A stretch of 64,000 bases of DNA, from assembly GCF_014898055.3 (NCBI RefSeq), contig NW_023601212.1:51262329-51326328 (forward strand). Direction: 5' to 3'. Below the pieces are notes generated by a model, which was given only the letters and a program-made list of their open reading frames with translations, ran no database searches and was not told where the DNA came from. The DNA comes from Talpa occidentalis. Taxonomy: Eukaryota > Chordata > Mammalia > Eulipotyphla > Talpidae. This document shows positions 11,901-24,620 of the stretch, one piece after another (position 1 is the first letter of the stretch; the number at the start of each line of letters is the position of its first letter). A program made the translations under genes and the position numbers.

Positions 11901-13328
11901 GTCACACTTATTTGAAAGTTAGACTAGTTTGGGCAAAAAGGCTGTTTTGATATACTTGTTTTGGTGTTGGATTCAAAAACTTTAAAATATGCCTTCCGAC
12001 ATTATTTATAATTTGTGGGAATAAACCTAGCATTCCTTTCTTTAGTATCACTTCCTTCATGTTTATAAATTTTGTATCTTTATGTTGGATGCTTTCTTCA
12101 AAAATTCTTTCATGATAAGGATACTCCCCCCCTTGCTGTCTGAAAGATAAGAGATAACTAATTATGTGATATAACTTCATTAGTTTTCTAAAAAGTAAAT
12201 ATCATGGAAACATTATTATGTTCAGAAAAAGAATTGACAAATATTCTTGTTTAGAAACACTTAAGGCATGGAACTTTCTGGTCTGATTTTTGGATGTAGA
12301 GAGACAGTTCTTGTTTGGTTGATATTACCAAATAGATATATAAATAATTAATTGTGAAATCCCCTAAAACTCAGAAATTTGTCCCAGACTTATTCTTGTT
12401 ATAGCTTGTGTTAGGGACTACTTATTAAATTTTTGATTGGGTTGTGATACTTCCTATAGATTTTATTTTGTGGGAATAAACCTATAGCTGCATTTCATAT
12501 TAATTTTTTATCTTTGCAACATGATAAGCCATGAAGTAAAGGAATCTTTCAGAGTATATTCTGCTTTCTCTAATCCTGAGGCATCTGAATGGCAAGAGGT
12601 TAACTGTTCCATTATCTTGGCAGACCAATATTTCTTTCTCTGACTCTTAATGATGTGATGGCATCCGACATGGGTCTTTGGGCAACTCTTACAAGAGTCA
12701 GAAATATTCAGAAGGGAAATAGCAATAGGCAGTATGTAATGGATTAACTCTTTGGAATGGATAGCTATTAATTTATACCAGACCACTTGTTCAGGATTAT
12801 TTTACCCACCCTCCTCTTCTGTTGTCCAGAGTCAGAGGATTCAAATGCATAAATTACCTTTTGTCAAACTGTATTTTGACTTACCTTATGATAGCACTTG
12901 GTATAGTTTGCCTCCCAAAGGACACATAAGCCCTTTATTAATAGGTCTTTCATTCCTAACATATGTCTAAGAATAAATAGAGGCCAAGTTTTTTCCTTCA
13001 CCATAGTAAAAACCCCATTTTACAGACAAGGCTGGAGATTAAGGACCATTTTCTAAAAATGGATTTTGGCAGTTTTCTGCAAGTATTTTAATTTCAAAAT
13101 ACTCCTTTAATAGGCTTTGTTAATAAGAATCTTTTAGATATTGAATAAAATATGTTCTCTTTTTTCCTACTATATTGGCAAGTATATGTATGCATATATG
13201 CATATGCAGACATACACACTTGATTATATATGTATATATGTAACTAGGAATTTGTAGGCATTATGTGTTATATAAGTTATAATTATAAATTAAATTATTG
13301 TATAATAAATACTAGTTTCAAGTATTCC

Positions 13329-13413
13329 TGAAATGCCAACTATGCATCTAAATTAAATTGGGTGATGAAGATAAGCATATAATGTTGATAAAAAATGCAG
13401 TTGGCATTTCTGA
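13329..13413. repeat. Short inverted repeat
   Basis: tgaaatgccaac (13329-13340) is complementary to gttggcatttctga (13400-13413) with one gap. It may be chance or an old miniature element. Confidence 0.5.
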
Positions 13414-13957
13414 AAATAATATTAAGTAGGATCTTAACATACTTGTATGATATATGGATGTTGGAATCAGTCAGGTATGAAGTACTCCAAAAATATTTAG
13501 ATCTTGTCTGCACTTATCAGATTTAGTAAATTACTTTCAGTCACTACTTACTCCTCTGAAGGGCTTATGATAGTTTTTGAGGCAATTAAAACTCTTAGCA
13601 CTACCACTAGATACTACAAAATATTTGTTGCAGGTTTTAATTCCTTTTTCCTTATTGACTGTAAATCTTCTCTACTGAACAAACTAATGTTTTGATACAG
13701 TTGCTCTGGTGAGAAACTGTGCTCTTGAAGCCTATACAATCTATAAACTCTTACCTCAATTAAAAAAATAAAAGTAAGAAGGTAAAGTTAGAAATTAAAA
13801 AAAAAAAGCAAAGGTCATCTTTGACACTTTTGTTATAGCACAGCAAAATGTAAGAGTCAGCGTCATTTGAGCTTTCATCACACTATTTAATAGAAAGAGG
13901 AGTTAGACATGTTCTTTATTTAAATTATTCAACCTGGTCCCCTTTCATACGATTTTT

Positions 13958-14118
13958 ACAATATATATATTTATATATTTTTTACATTGTTGTTCATTTT
14001 TGTACAATGTTTGATTTTCTCCTGTCAGGTTTAATCCCCATAAAATTACCACCACCAAGACACCCATGGACAGTCACCGTAGTCTCTTGTGCTCGTCCCT
14101 CCCCTGTTTTGATTCCCC
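13958..14118 (-). mobile_element. L1 3'-UTR fragment with TSD
   Basis: Severely 5'-truncated L1 on the minus strand, containing only 3' UTR (acaatgtttgattttctcct on the plus strand). Flanks tcatacgattttt (13945-13957) and tcatatgattttt (14119-14131) are a near-perfect target duplication. Confidence 0.8.
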
Positions 14119-15065
14119 TCATATGATTTTTTAATTAATCAATGAGTTATTAGTATTTCATTAGATCAACTATGTTATAAATAAATTTAGAATGTTTTCT
14201 TAATGATTGGTACAATTTTGCATTTTGCAGTTTGGGAAGAGATGGAAGTGAAGCTTATGAAATATACTCAGTGAACATTCTAAGTCTAAAAGGATAAAAT
14301 ATAATTTAGCCTAATGAAAAGATCAGATGCAGCACAGTAATGACTGAAAGAGGCTCAAATACAAAATAAACATGTATTAGTGTTTTACTTGTTGATTAAT
14401 TTTTTCTAACTTGACTTCACTGTAGGTAGTTTTGCACATTACATAAAGATTGATCTAGACTGCTGTATATAGTAAAATGAAATATTTAATCTCATAATCT
14501 GCTTATAGACAACTTTCAATATGTTCCTAGAGTGTCTGTTGAATAAATATTAACTGGTGTGTGTGTATATGTGCGTGTACATTGTGCTAAGACTATGAAT
14601 TCTTTCCATAATTATTAAATGTTATGAAGTATATGGCAAAGTAAATTAAAAGTTGTACAAAATATTCAGAAAATTTAAAATATATAAGTTCTAACCAAAA
14701 TTCAGTAAATTCTGTTTTTCAGACTTCTGCAGGGTGGTGGTTTAAGACAAAAAAAAATTCAGACATTTCAACATTGTTTGCTTATGGAAAACATTTGCAA
14801 TTTTGTTAGCAGAGAACAGTGTCAAACAATCTAAACGTTTTTCCCTCAACATCTGCATTTGCTTATTAAAAATCACCCCACACCCCCATTCTCTCAAACA
14901 AGTTAAGTCTGTCACGGAATGTTTTTCAATCTCATAACTTCCAATCTCAAAGTTTTAGGGGCATCTATGCATTTTAGTCTGTTTGTTTATTTCATTTCCA
15001 CTTGTCCTTATGTTAAGGACTTGAGAGGGGCCTTATAAAATTTTGGAAAAATGCTCAAATAAGTT

Positions 15066-15346
15066 GGGACCTCCCTGGTGGCCTAGGGGTTAAGTCTCAT
15101 TATTACCACCTGGAAGGCCCACCAAGAGGGCCTAAGATGTATCCCAGGTTAGGAAGCAACCCACATGGCATAGCAGACCTCTCCAGTTTCGCCTGCTGCT
15201 CCCCTTAGCAGTGTATTTCAGTAGATGTGCCTGTTTTGCTCCCTACTCTGTCTCTGGTGAATCCTCTCACTGCCCTCTCTACCCCCCACCCTGACCTACC
15301 CCCAGCAATTTTGCACAAAACTAAATAAAATCTTTTTTTTTTTTAA
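15066..15346 (+). mobile_element. tRNA-derived SINE, divergent full-length copy
   Basis: Recognisable head gacctccctggtggcctagg, then the cccacatggcatagcagacctctcc block, the agcagtgtatttcagtag block, tctctggtgaatcctctcac, and a degraded tail with aataaaatctttt. It carries more substitutions than most copies here, so it is probably one of the older insertions. Confidence 0.82.
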
Positions 15347-15880
15347 AGTTATTTTGAAGTTTCAATCTGAGAAAGGTGTGCTAGAGGGGCAGGGTAGATT
15401 CTCTTATGCAGGCTCAACAAAGAAATATGTGTGTCCTGTCCTCCATGGGTGTGTAATCAGCTGAAATTCATCTATTTTTTTAGTCCCATGATGTATGCCG
15501 TTTCCCACATATCAGACTACTTGAAACAGAACTATATCTTGATAGATGTGTGTGAGCCTTTGCTGGTAGAACCCATTTTTTTTAATGGATGTGGGTTTTA
15601 AGCTAGGAGACTAGAGAGAAAAATGGGCAATGTGATCTCTTTTTCTTGCCCTGAAAGATACATATGTTTATAAATACATATGCATCTGCCTTCATTGGAT
15701 GGCTTGAACAAAAAGATCGAAAGAAAATTATGTACCTAGTGATCAAAGCTAATTTTAGGACTTTCCTTCTTGACATTTTTGCACATTTTTCTTTTTAGTA
15801 TTTGTTAGATAGTTTTAAGATCACCTTAGTTAATGAAATTAACTAATATGTAGGGCATTTCCTTAAGAATTGTGATGTTA

Positions 15881-16149
15881 GGGGCCTCCCTGGTGGTGCA
15901 GGCGATTGAGCGCTGCACTGTGAAGCTGTCCGCAGCCTCTGCAGCGCATGTTCGATCCTGTCCAGGGAGAATCCCACATGGAGAGGCAGACCTCTCCTGT
16001 CTTACCCTGCTGCTCCTCTCAGCGTGTATTTCGTCACTCTGCCTGTTCTGTTCCCCACTGTCTCTGGTGAATCCTCTCGCCCTCCCACGCATCTGGCCTG
16101 TACCCCAGCTCTTATATAAAAATAAATAAATCTTTTTAAAAAATAGGAT
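15881..16149 (+). mobile_element. tRNA-derived SINE, full length with TSD
   Basis: Full-length copy from ggggcctccctggtggtgca to aaataaataaatctttttaaa. It is flanked by the 11-bp repeat ttgtgatgtta at 15870-15880 and 16150-16160, which fixes both ends. It forms a tail-to-tail inverted pair with the next SINE 50 bp downstream. Confidence 0.93.
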
Positions 16150-16200
16150 TTGTGATGTTAGAAAACTGGGGGCTGATTTAATAATGTTTACAAAAGTAAT

Positions 16201-16470
16201 TTTTTTTTAGGATTTATTTATTTATGCATACAAGAGCTGGGGTACAGGCCAGACATGCAGGGGATGAGAGGATTCACCAGAGACAGAGTAGGGAACAGAA
16301 CAGGCAGACTGAGTGAAATACACTGCTGAGGGGAGCAGCGGGCGAGGCAGAAGAGATCTGCTGCACCATGTGGGTTGCTCCCAGCTGGCTGGAGATTGAA
16401 CTCATGCTGCAGAGGCTGCAATTGGTTCATAGTGCTGTGCCTAAGCCCTTGTGCCACCAGGGAGGCCCCT
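16201..16470 (-). mobile_element. tRNA-derived SINE, full length
   Basis: Reverse-oriented copy from the T-run and gatttatttatttatgcata tail through ccaccagggaggcccc at the head. Flanks aaagtaattttt and agaagcaattttt are consistent with a short imperfect target-site duplication. It is the inverted partner of the copy at 15881. Confidence 0.9.
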
Positions 16471-18571
16471 GCAGAAGCAATTTTTAATTTGAAGCAGATC
16501 CTGTTAATTTGTACTGTAGAGTATTAGCTTTCAGTAACCCCATCTGCCTAATATCTAGGTACTACACAGTTGTTTCAGATGGTCAACTTTTAAAAATTTA
16601 TAGGTGCTTAATAATATGTTAATTTTACAACAAGATATTAGTGATAGTAAGAAAAGTAAGTACCTGAGTGATCTGTGAATGGACTGATTGCTACCGTGTT
16701 TTCTAAATTATTTGGTTGATTTTCTCTCAGTCAATATATTTCACCAAAATATAGTTTTACTGTATTATTTAACTGAAAAATATAACACATACATACACAC
16801 ACACTCAAATCAGTGGAACACACATACAGAAGAGATTGGTTATCTTAAAACTAATTGGCATGGAAAAATGATTGTTTGGACTTACTGAACCTATTTCAAA
16901 AAAGAGATGAGTGGCCATATGCAGCTTCAAGAAAAACTCAAGTGATTCTTTATTTGAAATGCCTATTAGCTTTTTCGTGTTCTCCAGCTATCTTTAGTTA
17001 TTTGAGATCTAAGAAGTGAAAATTATATTTATGATCTACTTCCCATTTACACAGTCCCCTTGTTAATTTTTAAAGGCAGATTTTTAAAGGTAATTTTCAA
17101 GGTGATATATATCATATTTTGAAACAGTTTATGTATTTGTACATAAAACAAGAATAATTGAGTATTAGAGATGGATAATAGTCCAAAGTGTCCCCAGCAT
17201 GCTTTTGATGTAATATGTGTCACCTTGACATGCAGTGCAAAGGTCAGTTGGAGCCCTGTGGGCTATAAGATAAACTGTCACCATTGCCTTAAAGAATGTT
17301 GATTGCCCAGATTTTGGTCATCTCTGGAAACAATCCCCCCCCCCTTTTTTTAAATTAGAGAAACCTATCTTAACGCAGGATAAACATCTCGAGCATCTGG
17401 TTTTGTCATATGAGTCACCCTCTCCAGATCAATTGAGACCCCTTCTCTTTCCTTGAAGCCTCAGGCTCCTATCTCATTCCTTAGCTCAGTAAAAAATCCT
17501 CAGTCTGCCTCATTTACTCTAGAATTTACAACCAAGTAAATTCTTCATATGTATCTAATTAAACTTATTCTTTTTTCTTGCTAATCTGTCTGATGTTAAT
17601 TTGTTTGCTCCACTAGCCCAAGAAGAACCCAGAGGGATATAGGGGATTTCTCCCCTTGAAGCCAACAGATGAAAGTATTGAAAATTATTTTGGCAATTAC
17701 TTGTCCCTAAATTGCTTCCTAGCTCCTTTTTCTCCCCCAGAAGTGACACTAGCTTGCAGTAAGTATACACATATACATAAACTCACACACATATTCCTTC
17801 ACTGATACACATCAGAATCAATAAGATGGGAATGAGCCCTAAATCCTTTTCTTATGTAAGAAAGAAAATATGTAGCATAAACATTCAAAATTTACAATTC
17901 TGTGACTTTACAGAGATAACTGTTATAAGTTTTCTCTGCATGGCGTACATGGGTATGATTTTCACATGCTTTTCTTATGAGAGCATTTCCTGATGATTTC
18001 CTCATTGCATTAGATTGCAGTGATAGTGAATAAGGACATTTTTTTGTCACTTAATTACATATATAATCCATTAATCCATGTCTGCCTTGCTCAATTTTGA
18101 TCCCGGAGCCTAAAATGGGACTTGAACCTGGATAAGTAGGTGCTCAATTAAATTTGTGAGTGAATGAAGGAATGAATAGGTGGATATATACTGAATTATA
18201 TAGCTTTACATAGCTTTTATTCACTTATTTAAATTCAAATGTGGGTGTTTGGGAACAGGGCAAATTTAAATTCAGATGTGTATATATTTGACTACTTATT
18301 TCAAATGTGAAAATATAAGCCAGTAATGTTACCCTCCCTTAAATTTCTCTGGTCATCAAATACAAGATGGCATATGTTGTGAATTCTATTTTACTGAATA
18401 CTTTAACGTCAAAGTAATTTTGTTTAATTTTACTTTTGGTTCAATATTAAGTAAAATAAATTTTGAATTATTCTTGTGAAATGTATAGGAAGCTTTAGAT
18501 GAGTATAAAATAAACGGAAATTAAGAAAAAATAATAGCTTACAAAAGATTTTTAACATAGATCTGGAAGTA

Positions 18572-18586
18572 CCAGTAGGTGGCGCT
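18572..18586 (+). promoter_or_regulatory. Candidate CTCF binding motif
   Basis: ccagtaggtggcgct fits the core CTCF pattern CCASYAGRKGGCRSY at every position. It lies in unique sequence, not in a recognised repeat. Binding cannot be judged from sequence alone. Confidence 0.55.
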
Positions 18587-20054
18587 GTATTCCAGCACTG
18601 AAAAACAAATGGACTCTTCTAGAGGGTTGACTCATGTGGTAGAACCAAAATCCCAATTAATAATTTTATAAGTATACCATTACTTTTTGATCCATTTGTC
18701 TGTTTTGGAGTGGAGGGAGAACTATGTAGACTACAACAATGTAAGGGGAAAAATAAGAAAAAATAATTTTATAAGGAATTCTGTATAACAGTATGAAGCG
18801 CACATTTTAAATCTGCAAATACTGTAGCCCATAATTTGGAGTTTAATAAAAATAGCTTTTTGACTCATTATTTTTTGGATTTGAACCATGGGTTTGCTAT
18901 CATGAAAATAGTTATAATTTTGCTACATTGCATTTAATTTTCTTTGAATGTATACAAATAATATATACACAAACCAGGAATTGAAACAGAAGTAAGTACA
19001 ATACCAAGTTTAGACTTATCGTGAAGAGTGTTGAATAAGATAATGGAATTTATTCAAGAATGATGGGGAAGCTATACTTGGAGTTTTGGTGTTGTTAGTT
19101 TAACTGAGCATTTTTGACTTATATGTCACTTCTACATTGATGGCTTTTTGTTATTCACTGTTGAAGCACTGCATATTTTGTTCTGAGCAGTAGACTGGAA
19201 TTTCAAGATGTGAAAACGAAATTTTGGTATGAACCGTCAAGTTTAACCTCTATTTTGAAGAGAAATAGAAAATTTGAAGAGGTTTTCAAATTTGATTCTT
19301 GGCTTCTTTCTTTAAATCCACAAGTATAAAGCTAAAATTTTATAATTGTTGGTAAGACTCTGACTTAAATGCTTTGTTCTCTTGCTTTTTAAGTAGATGA
19401 TTTTTTTCTGGAACATCTGTATACTAAAACATTGAAAATTGGTGCTAGAAACAAGAGTAGGGAAATATTCCCCACTGTGTAGTGAGGGTGTTCAAAATTC
19501 AATACATTTGAATACGTAATTGAAGTTGTGTTCTTCTGAGAAATTATTCCCTAAGTGTAGTTGAAGATGAGCATCTTTTATATAAACAATAATTTAAATA
19601 ATTATTAAACAATAATTTAAACATAGTCAATAGAAGGCAAATTTGGTGTCTGGTGATTTTTAATCAATAAGCACTCTTGGTACTCATTGACAACAAATAC
19701 ATCTATTGTATCCTACTTATTGTTTCTTAGAGGCTATCTTTTAATTATATCATCAAATAGTATTTATTGAATATTACTATATAGTTATCATAAATAGGGG
19801 AGGTAAAAAATATCAAGATTCCTTTCTAAAACAGAGAAAGTGGGCAATCTCATTGGTTAGTCAAGGAAAAAGACTGCTTGAAACCTATGGCAAACAGAAG
19901 AGCTTTATATCTCAATGATTTTATACTTATAATACTAACTAGATCATTATTTTGCTGAACAATATCCTGAGAATGACCTAATTAACCTTCAAAACATATT
20001 GTTTGACATAGACTATGCAGGAAGTGGGATGAGAAATTTGTCAAGGAATAAGAG

Positions 20055-20075
20055 GTGTGTGTGTGTGCGCGCGTG
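20055..20075 (+). repeat. (GT)n(GC)n microsatellite
   Basis: gtgtgtgtgtgtgcgcgcgt, an alternating purine-pyrimidine run able to form Z-DNA in principle. Confidence 0.9.
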
Positions 20076-21734
20076 TTGTATACAAATTGAAAAAACTATT
20101 TTTCTTAAGGTTGTAGGTGTCTTCTGTCATTTGGAATTCTTGTAAGTGGATTCCCTGTTTTATCATCCACACTGACTAGAACTGTGCTCACATATAGAAA
20201 GTGTTCCAGGAAGATTCTGTGAATGAGAGAATGAATTTATTTTCAGTGGGAATTGTCAAATCCCTGCTTCCATTGTTTAGATTATTTGCTGTGATGGTAA
20301 TTTTGCTATTTAGTGTGAAAACCATCAAAACAAGTGTTCTAGACCTTACTACCAAATTAACAGTTTTGACCAACTAGGAGAAAAGTGATTTATCTTTGGT
20401 ATTCACTGACAAGTTAGTAACAATTATGTAAATAGCTGTTTTCTCTGACTTTGAAAAGGCACCTATGCTCAAAGGAAAGCAATTAGAACTATAATAGTGC
20501 CATCAGGTTTTGCCAACCTGGCTGACTAGGAAAACAACCCTTGGTTTTGAGACTATTGCTCTTTCCACAGATTGTTACTTCATTCTCATTGTTGCCACCT
20601 AAGACTTAAGATGTCTGGAATTCTTTGCTAAAATGTTTAGTATTTCATAGTGCTGAATAAATTATATTTATTATTTTATATTTCCAGTTTGATTTATTAT
20701 TATAATTTCAAATTCTACTTTGTGCTCCACAACTCCTCCAATTTTCTTTAGCAATATTGTACCCATGAGACTGTGTAATGAATACTAAGAGGTCAGAATC
20801 CAGGCAAGAATGCATGGACTAAGTTTGACATAAGACAAAATTGGGGCCAGTAGAATGGGAAAGTCTTTTCTTTACCCAGGAAAATTCCATTTTGTTTCCT
20901 GTTTAAGGAAATACATCTAACATGGTTATGGGATGTGTCACTATCTGATCAGCATGGAAGGTTGAGAGAACTAAAAGGAGAACAAATAATACAGGATGTC
21001 ACACAGACTCATCCATCTACGTACTAAGCTATGTACTTCAAAAAGAAGTTGTCAGTGATAGCTACTTTTAGCGCTTCAATAGTTGAAAAGTGGTCACTGT
21101 ATATTAAAGTACCAGGCAGTTCATCACAGCAGTTTGAGGATGCTAATAATATTTTAAATGGAAAAGAGATTCTCAGAACTTTCCATAGCTTAATCAGCTT
21201 TCAAATCATCTGTATAATACGCACCCTACGTTGACTTCCCAGTCTATATTCAGTTTATTAGTTATAGGAAAAGAGATTAAAACAATTTGTCTCCACCATG
21301 CCCATAACAGCATAAGTTTCAGATAATGATGGTTGATTTTTTTATGTTAATGTCAGCTGTATCTGATTAGCATTAAAGGCAAATTGGAACATAATGTGGA
21401 AAAACCAGTGGTCAGTGTTGGGTAATCTAGCAGCCTAGCACCAAGAATGACTCAGTACTAATGCCCTAATGTGGGGGCTGAGGCATTTAAGTCCATTTTA
21501 GGATTTTATTTTTGTTAAGTACATCTTTAGGATTTTGTGAATTTGGAAAAACTATCAGGGTAAACACCTTGGATTGGATACTTCCGTGAGTCTGACTAAG
21601 GAGGTACTGGGAGACAAAAAGAAGTGGAAAGTGACAGGGGTTCATTATTGGTTGCTGCGTGCTTTGGTGGCCAACCGCAGGGAGTTCTTGATGCTATGGT
21701 TAGACTTCTTTCTCATCTGCTACATAGACCTCTC

Positions 21735-21860
21735 TCTAGTCCCCAGTAGAAGTTCCATGAAGGCAGGATTTGCTAGTTGGGGTTTTTTTTCCACCTGTGT
21801 ATCTTCAGTGTCTGGGACAGTGCCTGACATGTAGTAAGAGTTGTTAAAATATTTGTGAAT
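21735..21860 (+). repeat. MIR/L2-type ancient remnant
   Basis: agttccatgaaggcaggatt, cagtgcctgacatgtagtaa and the following tgaataaatatttgctga are the familiar 3' wording of MIR/L2-era repeats. The start of a 69-aa chance frame overlaps it. Confidence 0.55.
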
Positions 21861-22585
21861 AAATTGAATAAATATTTGCTGAGAGATTATTCTGAACAAG
21901 ATGCTGTCCTTGATGTGACAGGAGAAACAAAAATGAATGAAAAACTCTCCCTTCTTCAGCCAGCCTGGAGACCAGTAGGGAAGCACATGTTGTGGTTACA
22001 AAAGATGATCCAGAATATCTCAAGGGCTGTGGATCCAGAGGAAGCTGGGGCAGATTATTTATGAGGGCTGATGGCAAAGCATGATAAAACAGTTTATGTT
22101 TTACTTAGAATTAGAGGCTTGTGCATGTTTTAAGGGTTATGAATGGTGAGTTCTAAAATCTCAATGTCACTAGTCACAGTTTATACTTTTTAACATATTA
22201 CAGTTTCAAAAAATCATTGATTAGATTGCTTCAGCCTTAAATTCACTATAGTGACTGCAATATATCTAATACATTTATCATAAAGTCTGTGCAGTATATT
22301 TACATATTTATTCTAAAGTGACCCAGGGAAGAACCAGTCCTTCATTACTGTCTACTTCTGAAAGAGGAAAGGAAGGTTGAGAAAACTGAAAATTCATTAT
22401 TGTGTGTGGGGCACAGAAAGCTGTTTTGCTCATAGAATCTCAGGGGTTGAAAAGCAATTGAACCAACTTTAAATATGTTTAGACCCATGCTTTTAGTATT
22501 TTTTTCTCCCATATTAATGGTTTTATCTGTATTGTTTTCCTCAGTCCTTTGAACTGTCCATCTCCTGCATTTGATTAATCTCAAC

Positions 22586-23043
22586 TGTAGTGGCAGGATG
22601 GACACAGTGCAGGTTTTCTGATCCAGCAGACCGGGTAAAGGAGGAATCCTGAAGCCCTCAGTGGCTTTTGCAGGCTTTTATTGAAATTACCAGGTACATG
22701 GCAGGCAGGGGCACTGGGGGGCCTGGAGGCTGGCAGGCCTCCCAGCCCCCAGCAAGTTTTCACTCTGGGCTCTCTGGCCTTCTCTCATGTTCTCTCTGCT
22801 CTTCTCATGGCTCTGCTTTTCTCTCGGCTTCTCTGCTCTTCTGCTTCTTTCTCGGCTTCTGCTGGCGTCCCCGTGCCACCGCCCCTAAAAGCCCAGTCTC
22901 AGCCTAGGTGAATCCCATCTACGCATGCCCATACCCTACTCCAGGTGCCCGCCATCAGGCATACATTCAGGACCTCAGGGTTCCATCATCTATCCTAAAG
23001 GCGGGAGGGCAGAAAAGCCTGATACTTTTTACCTTATCCTACA
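22586..23043 (-). mobile_element. Probable solo LTR of an endogenous retrovirus
   Basis: A GC-rich 458-bp block unlike its AT-rich surroundings. Its ends are TGTAG and CTACA, the inverted TG...CA ends expected of an LTR. On the minus strand a single AATAAA (22677-22682) is followed by about 90 bp ending in CA, as in an R-U5 region, with a purine-rich tract upstream. No internal retroviral genes adjoin it. The family is not identified and the target duplication is ambiguous (possibly caac), so an unusual other repeat is possible. Confidence 0.5.
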
Positions 23044-23345
23044 CCAACACTTTCTTCAAAACTCAGATCATTTGTTATTTCTTCTGGGCTTCTGCAGAAA
23101 CCTTCCTTCAATTTCTTCAACTCTGTGTGAGGCAGGGCCTACCTTTGTCTGCACCAAGGCATATCCTTTCCATAGTTCTTTCACTGTACAGTAATTATCT
23201 TTGATTTCAAGAACAAACTAATCACCATTTATTCTGAGCCCCACTACAACTTCCTTAGTTGATCATCTAAACTGCTCTAAAACACTCTGAGTGACAGCAT
23301 ATATCTCATCTTATACCAGTTTTAATTATTAGAAAATTCTTCATC
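23044..23345 (+). repeat. Ancient L2-like remnant
   Basis: The run actcagatcatttgttattt, cttctgcagaaaccttcctt, then ttctttcactgtacagtaat resembles the 3' portion of mammalian L2 elements. It is diverged, with no open frame. Confidence 0.45.
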
Positions 23346-23876
23346 ATATTGAGCTAGATCTGTTTATCTGTTTCTTCTAAAAGACATTACTGTGTATGGA
23401 GATGATCATCCTATTACTTAATGTTTGTATAATTTGATTTCTAGGTTGAGACTTCCTGCAACTTGATAGCTATTTCTGAATACATTCTACTTAATTGTTT
23501 TTGCTCATAAATGTGCAATTCTATATAATTTTCAAGATGTGAATCAAATAGAACTGAGTATGGTAAATTCTTACCTCCTTGATATAACACAGTAATTTTA
23601 TTAGCCTCTTAAGAACTTTACCTTTAGTGATCACATCTTTGGGTGATATAAAGCTTGGAATTGGCTCAAGTCTGAGCTGAACACATTTTTTGTTCAACTG
23701 TAGTGGTATGTACCCAAAAATTGTGGGTATAAATGGGTAAATGAATAGCAACAATTTAACACTACATTTTTGAAAACTTATATGTAGGATGTAATTTATC
23801 CTCACTAAATCTTATTTTAAAAAACTTTCACTTGGATTCAGGTTTTTTTTTTTTTTTTTAAATAAGATGCTCTAAT

Positions 23877-24133
23877 TTTTTTTTAAGTTTTATTTATTTA
23901 TTTATACAAGCACTGGGTACAGTCAGAAGTGCGGGAGGGTGAGAGAATTCACTAGAGCCAGAGTGGAGAGCAGGACAGGCAGACTGACGAAATACACTGC
24001 TGAGGGGGGCAGCAGGAGAAGTCTGCGTGCCATGTGGGACCCTCGCCAGTGGCCGGGGATCGAACAGGCGCTGCAGAGGCTGCTGGCAGCTTCGCAACCC
24101 AGCACTCAACCACTGCACCACTGGGGAGGCCCT
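23877..24133 (-). mobile_element. tRNA-derived SINE (distal unit of a double element)
   Basis: Reverse-oriented copy with tail tttatttatttatttataca, the body, B box ggatcgaac on the complementary strand and head ccactggggaggccc. It abuts the T-run of the next SINE in the same orientation. The two are enclosed by one 13-bp target repeat (23833-23845 and 24406-24418). Confidence 0.9.
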
Positions 24134-24405
24134 TTTTTTTTTTTTTAAAGATTTATTTATAACAAGAACTGGAGTATAGGCCACATGTATGGGAGGGTGA
24201 GAGGATTCACTAGAGAGAGAGAGCGGGGAACAGAACAGACAGACTGACTGAAATACACTGCTGAGGGGAGCAGCGGGCAAGACAGGAGATGTCTGCCGCA
24301 CCATGTCGGTATCTCTCCAGCCAACTGGGTTTGAACCTGCGCTGCAGAGGCTGCTGACAGCTTCATAGTGCCACTCTCAACCGCCTGCGCCACCAGGGGA
24401 GGCCC
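24134..24405 (-). mobile_element. tRNA-derived SINE (proximal unit of a double element)
   Basis: Reverse-oriented copy beginning with a T-run and aaagatttatttataacaag and ending at ccaccaggggaggccc. The flank tggattcaggttt directly after the head recurs only beyond the neighbouring SINE, at 23833. This copy is therefore either host to a nested insertion in its tail or part of a composite retrotransposed unit. Confidence 0.92.
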
Positions 24406-24462
24406 TGGATTCAGGTTTGTATCTCCTTGAACATGAATAATTTAAGAAAGTTTACATTTTTT

Positions 24463-24620
24463 TCCTGAAATGAAGTTATATTATGTAGTTCCTTAATCAC
24501 CATAGAAGCCGTGTTTAGAAAAGGGACTGTTGTGTACAGAAATTTTCTCCCAACAGTCCCTTTTTTAAACACGGCTTCTATGGTGATTAAGGAGCTGCAT
24601 AATATAACTTTATTTCAGGA
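24463..24620. repeat. 70-bp fold-back inverted repeat at an L1 5' junction
   Basis: Arms at 24463-24532 and 24551-24620 are reverse complements with 4 mismatches in 70 and an 18-bp loop. The left arm is original target flank, since its last 13 bases (aaaagggactgtt) recur after the L1 at 25656-25668. The right arm sits between that flank and the L1 body. Confidence 0.93.

Larger units (their letters stand above)
10861..13944. other. Intronic stretch, mostly unique
   Basis: No SINE, L1 or exon seen. It contains the CA-rich stretch at 11650, AT/TA-rich tracts near 13190 and the small inverted repeat at 13329. Confidence 0.6.
16471..21734. other. Intronic stretch, unusually free of young repeats
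   Basis: More than 5 kb without a SINE or L1 that I can see. It contains a C/T homopolymer junction near 17335, a MIR-like tail near 18130-18180, the CTCF-like motif at 18572 and a GT microsatellite at 20055. No exon is supported. Confidence 0.6.

Noticed and set aside
23894..24304. 136-residue minus-strand frame rich in Pro, Ser and Cys
   Set aside because: A translation of two adjacent SINE copies. Similar peptides (LVNPLTLP, SCLARCSPQQC) recur at every SINE in the window and should not be mistaken for a protein family.
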